44,239 bases of DNA, from assembly GCA_002409405.1 (NCBI GenBank), contig DHNG01000017.1:2664-46902 (forward strand), read 5' to 3'. The stretch comes from Flavobacteriales bacterium UBA5422 (GTDB lineage: Bacteria > Bacteroidota > Bacteroidia > Flavobacteriales_D > Crocinitomicaceae). The position numbers were made by a program, and so were the translations under genes. Of this stretch, positions 41,974 through 44,239 are shown one piece after another (position 1 is the first letter of the stretch; the number at the start of each line of letters is the position of its first letter). The notes under the pieces were generated by a model. The model saw only the letters and a list, made by a program, of their open reading frames with translations, did not search any database and had not been told where the DNA came from.

Positions 41974-42561
41974 TCAGATGATCCATTTCCTTGCCATTGG
42001 ACCTTGGTTAAAAATCAAATCCAGAATCGATAAATTCAGTAAGCAATTATCTTTCTGACGAAACACCTGGTGATAAGGCGTATGTACATAATCCGATTCC
42101 GTATCGAATGTAGTCATCCTGTCCTCTTTTTCCGGTTGCAGGTCATATACTGTCGTATAGATTGTCGGAATTTCCAGATCCAACCAGAACAAAACACGTT
42201 GATGAACGGCATCGTTCAGATCAATTAAACGGACGTAGTTTCCTTCTAGTAATTCCTTTACTTCCATTCCGTAATAATCAAAATAAGCCGACGAAGAATA
42301 AGCTGTTTCGATCGTTTTCCAGTGGATTTTACGCCATCCGTCTTCTACAATTTTCAGATCTTCAACAGCCGTTTTGTTCCCATTGACTCGTTCAACCGGA
42401 ACACTCAGTAATTGTTTTCCGTTTGGCCCCAGCAGTTCACACCGGGTGCGGATTGTTTGTTTAACAAAATGTTCCTTCGTTTCAACAACCGGTTCTTTCG
42501 CATGTACGTATGCACGATAATATGCAATCGGAGCGAAATAAGCCGTCGGGAAAATGTGCAT
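41974..42561 (-). CDS. WbqC family protein
   Basis: A 195-residue soluble protein. The N-terminal FPTAYFAPIAYYRAYVHA, then KEHFVKQTIRTRCELLGPNG, LLSVPVERVNG, DGWRKIHWKTIETAYSSSAY and FDYYG match the WbqC-like family (PF08889). The family is linked to glycan or O-antigen loci in Proteobacteria but without a proven reaction. In Flavobacteriia it is commonly encoded just after lepB, as here: the start codon shares a base with the lepB stop (TAATG), a tight translational coupling. The last residues (NLSILDLIFNQGPMARKWI) are also family-typical. Confidence 0.88.
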   Translation of the reverse strand: MHIFPTAYFAPIAYYRAYVHAKEPVVETKEHFVKQTIRTRCELLGPNGKQLLSVPVERVNGNKTAVEDLKIVEDGWRKIHWKTIETAYSSSAYFDYYGMEVKELLEGNYVRLIDLNDAVHQRVLFWLDLEIPTIYTTVYDLQPEKEDRMTTFDTESDYVHTPYHQVFRQKDNCLLNLSILDLIFNQGPMARKWII

Positions 42562-44239
42562 TACTTGATTGCTTTGAAAACACGATCCCAGCGAATACCA
42601 TATTCCGGATTACTGGAGAACCAGGTCATCGATGCTTTTCCGACAAGGTGATCTTCCGGAACAAATCCCCACGTACGTGAATCTGCCGATTGGTAACGGT
42701 TGTCTCCCATCATCCAGTAATAGTTCATCTGAACCTTATAAGTCGTTGTTTTCTTTCCGTCAATGTAAATTCCGTCTGCTTTCTCTTCCAGTTTATGTCC
42801 TTCGTATGCAGTAATGATCCGGCGATAATAAGCAATGTTTTCTTTCGTAAAGTCAACGACTTTTCCTTTGTATGGAACCTGGAAACGTCCAAAGTTTGAC
42901 ACGTTATTTGATACATTGATATCCTTCGGGAAATACGATAAATTGTCCACTTGTTCTGAAGCACGGAATACTCCGTTTCCATCTGGAACGTATTGCGGTT
43001 TCACATCAATGTTGAACTGAACATCCGGGTATGCTTTGCGTACTTTTGCAATGGTTGCCAGATTAGCATGGACACCGTATACCACTCTTCCATCCCAGTA
43101 CAAATCACTTTTTTCGATTCCAAATCGTTCATAAAGTCCGTCAGAAGTTGCAAATCCGGATGCACTTGCGATGTACAATAAATTCTGATGTTCTGCTACT
43201 TCCGCAGGTTTATCATTCACGTACAGAATTGAATTTTTAATCTCCAGGTAATCAGCCGGCATCCCGACACATCGTTTGATGTAGTTTTCGCGTTTATCAA
43301 CCGGGCGGTAAATGATTCCATGGTGCTGGATCAACTGTCCCATTTGATTGTCCATTGTCACCTTATCTTCAGCAATCATCTTGCGTGCTTTTTCTTTCCA
43401 CAAAGAAAGGTCCTTGATGTATTCATAATTTCCGCGCTCGTTCACAAAACGACTCCATAATTCGTCCGTATAAACCCCAGCCTTTTTTAATGAATCCCGG
43501 TAATAATTTTCAATGACACCAAATCGTGTCTGTGAAGATTCTCTGTACAAGCGATACGCTTCGTTGTTGACAATCCCTTCGTATTCATGCCCCATCAAAC
43601 CGTACGGCATACGTGGGTCGTAAACAGCAGTATCTCCTGCAGGGTAGTTAAAAACAACCACATCATACCGCTGGATTTTCCCAAATCCCGGAAGACGTGT
43701 ATACGTTCCTTTTTCAATTGTTGTATATGATTTCATGGTGACCCACGGAACGGTATTGTGTACCAGTGGATACGACAACGGTGTCACCGGAACTTTCGGT
43801 CCGTACGCCAGTTTATTTACAAACAGGAAATCTCCGACCAGCAATGTTCGTTCCATGGATCCAGTCGGGATTCTGAACGGTTCGAACACATAGGTACGGA
43901 TAATCAATGCTGCCACCAATGCAAAAATGATGGAGTCACCCCATTCTTTCACTTTTGTTTTCGCTCCCGGCCGGGCACGTGTTACAGCCCCGATTCCCAA
44001 TGCAATAATGTGTCCGATCACTGGCAATGAGAGAAACAATACTAAATGATCACCCCATTCTCTTTGTGCTACTTCTTTGCTGTTTGCCCAGTTTGTTTCC
44101 GGCAATATTTTATCCTGATTCTGTGCTATTTTGAAAAACAGGATGTATGGAAAGACAATTCCCTGAATGGTATCCAGCAAGCTGTAATACCCGAAACGTC
44201 GGATATAACTCACATTCACCACCGACCACATCACCAGGT
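42561..44239 (-). CDS. lepB: Signal peptidase I, large Bacteroidota form (N-terminus outside window)
   Basis: The frame is open to the right edge, so the first residues are missing; 557 codons follow the first visible Met at 44234, and the family normally has some 60 more residues with membrane helices before this point. Two or three hydrophobic segments are visible before the catalytic domain. Motifs: FEPFRIPTGSMERTLLVGDF with the nucleophile Ser, then QRYDVVVFNYP, YIKRCVGMPAD with the general-base Lys, and MMGDNRYQSADSR then WGFVPEDHLVGKA. Between these lies a long insertion (about residues 215-310 and 350-460 of the visible part) typical of Bacteroidota LepB. It cleaves signal peptides of exported proteins on the periplasmic face. 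Confidence 0.94.
   Translation of the reverse strand, partial: LVMWSVVNVSYIRRFGYYSLLDTIQGIVFPYILFFKIAQNQDKILPETNWANSKEVAQREWGDHLVLFLSLPVIGHIIALGIGAVTRARPGAKTKVKEWGDSIIFALVAALIIRTYVFEPFRIPTGSMERTLLVGDFLFVNKLAYGPKVPVTPLSYPLVHNTVPWVTMKSYTTIEKGTYTRLPGFGKIQRYDVVVFNYPAGDTAVYDPRMPYGLMGHEYEGIVNNEAYRLYRESSQTRFGVIENYYRDSLKKAGVYTDELWSRFVNERGNYEYIKDLSLWKEKARKMIAEDKVTMDNQMGQLIQHHGIIYRPVDKRENYIKRCVGMPADYLEIKNSILYVNDKPAEVAEHQNLLYIASASGFATSDGLYERFGIEKSDLYWDGRVVYGVHANLATIAKVRKAYPDVQFNIDVKPQYVPDGNGVFRASEQVDNLSYFPKDINVSNNVSNFGRFQVPYKGKVVDFTKENIAYYRRIITAYEGHKLEEKADGIYIDGKKTTTYKVQMNYYWMMGDNRYQSADSRTWGFVPEDHLVGKASMTWFSSNPEYGIRWDRVFKAIK

Overview
The window looks like chromosomal DNA of a gliding-lineage Bacteroidota, most likely order Flavobacteriales and perhaps Fluviicola/Crocinitomicaceae-like. 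The evidence is gldB and gldC, three secreted proteins with type A type IX secretion (T9SS) sorting domains, the family-typical gene pairs DUF3822-rsmD and lepB-wbqC, upstream TAnnTTTG boxes of the Bacteroidota promoter type, and the absence of strong Shine-Dalgarno sequences. The species call is inference. No tRNA, rRNA, CRISPR array, transposase or integrase was seen.

Region 1 (1-8570) is a polymorphic-toxin locus. The 3' part of a giant RHS/YD-repeat gene enters at the left edge. After the RHS core it carries a C-terminal tip that looks like a GH73-type N-acetylglucosaminidase, i.e. a peptidoglycan hydrolase. Seven bases downstream is a small exported, probably lipoprotein, gene that is the natural candidate for a periplasmic immunity protein. 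Beyond it lies a second, displaced cassette: an 80-bp fragment homologous to the RHS core and an orphan four-helix membrane protein. This cassette is bracketed by two 135-bp direct repeats, each ending a cassette with a terminator-like hairpin whose stem covaries between copies. This is the most interesting system in the window.

Region 2 (8571-24398) holds a PixA/AidA-family inclusion-body protein; a T9SS-exported lysyl-endopeptidase-like protease; a SlyD-type prolyl isomerase; DUF3822-rsmD; a PorT-like outer-membrane barrel; an arginase-fold protein with replaced metal ligands; a T9SS cargo protein; an NlpC/P60 hydrolase; a MerR regulator with a TTG start; a TonB-dependent receptor; a [2Fe-2S] ferredoxin; and a second large T9SS cargo with Ig/PKD-like repeats.

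Region 3 (24399-31297) has a four-gene minus-strand run (barrel, nadE, M48 metalloprotease, barrel) diverging from the plus-strand run gldB-gldC-DUF2797. This links NAD synthesis, envelope proteolysis and the gliding/T9SS machinery in one neighbourhood.

Region 4 (31298-44239) contains a glycine-oxidase-like FAD enzyme; a 2194-residue exported protein with about 25 TPR-like units followed by a long charged region and a compact C-terminal module; an ApbE flavin transferase whose start lies inside that giant gene; a small lipoprotein; the menaquinone pair isochorismate synthase and hotdog thioesterase; and wbqC-lepB, with lepB running off the right edge.
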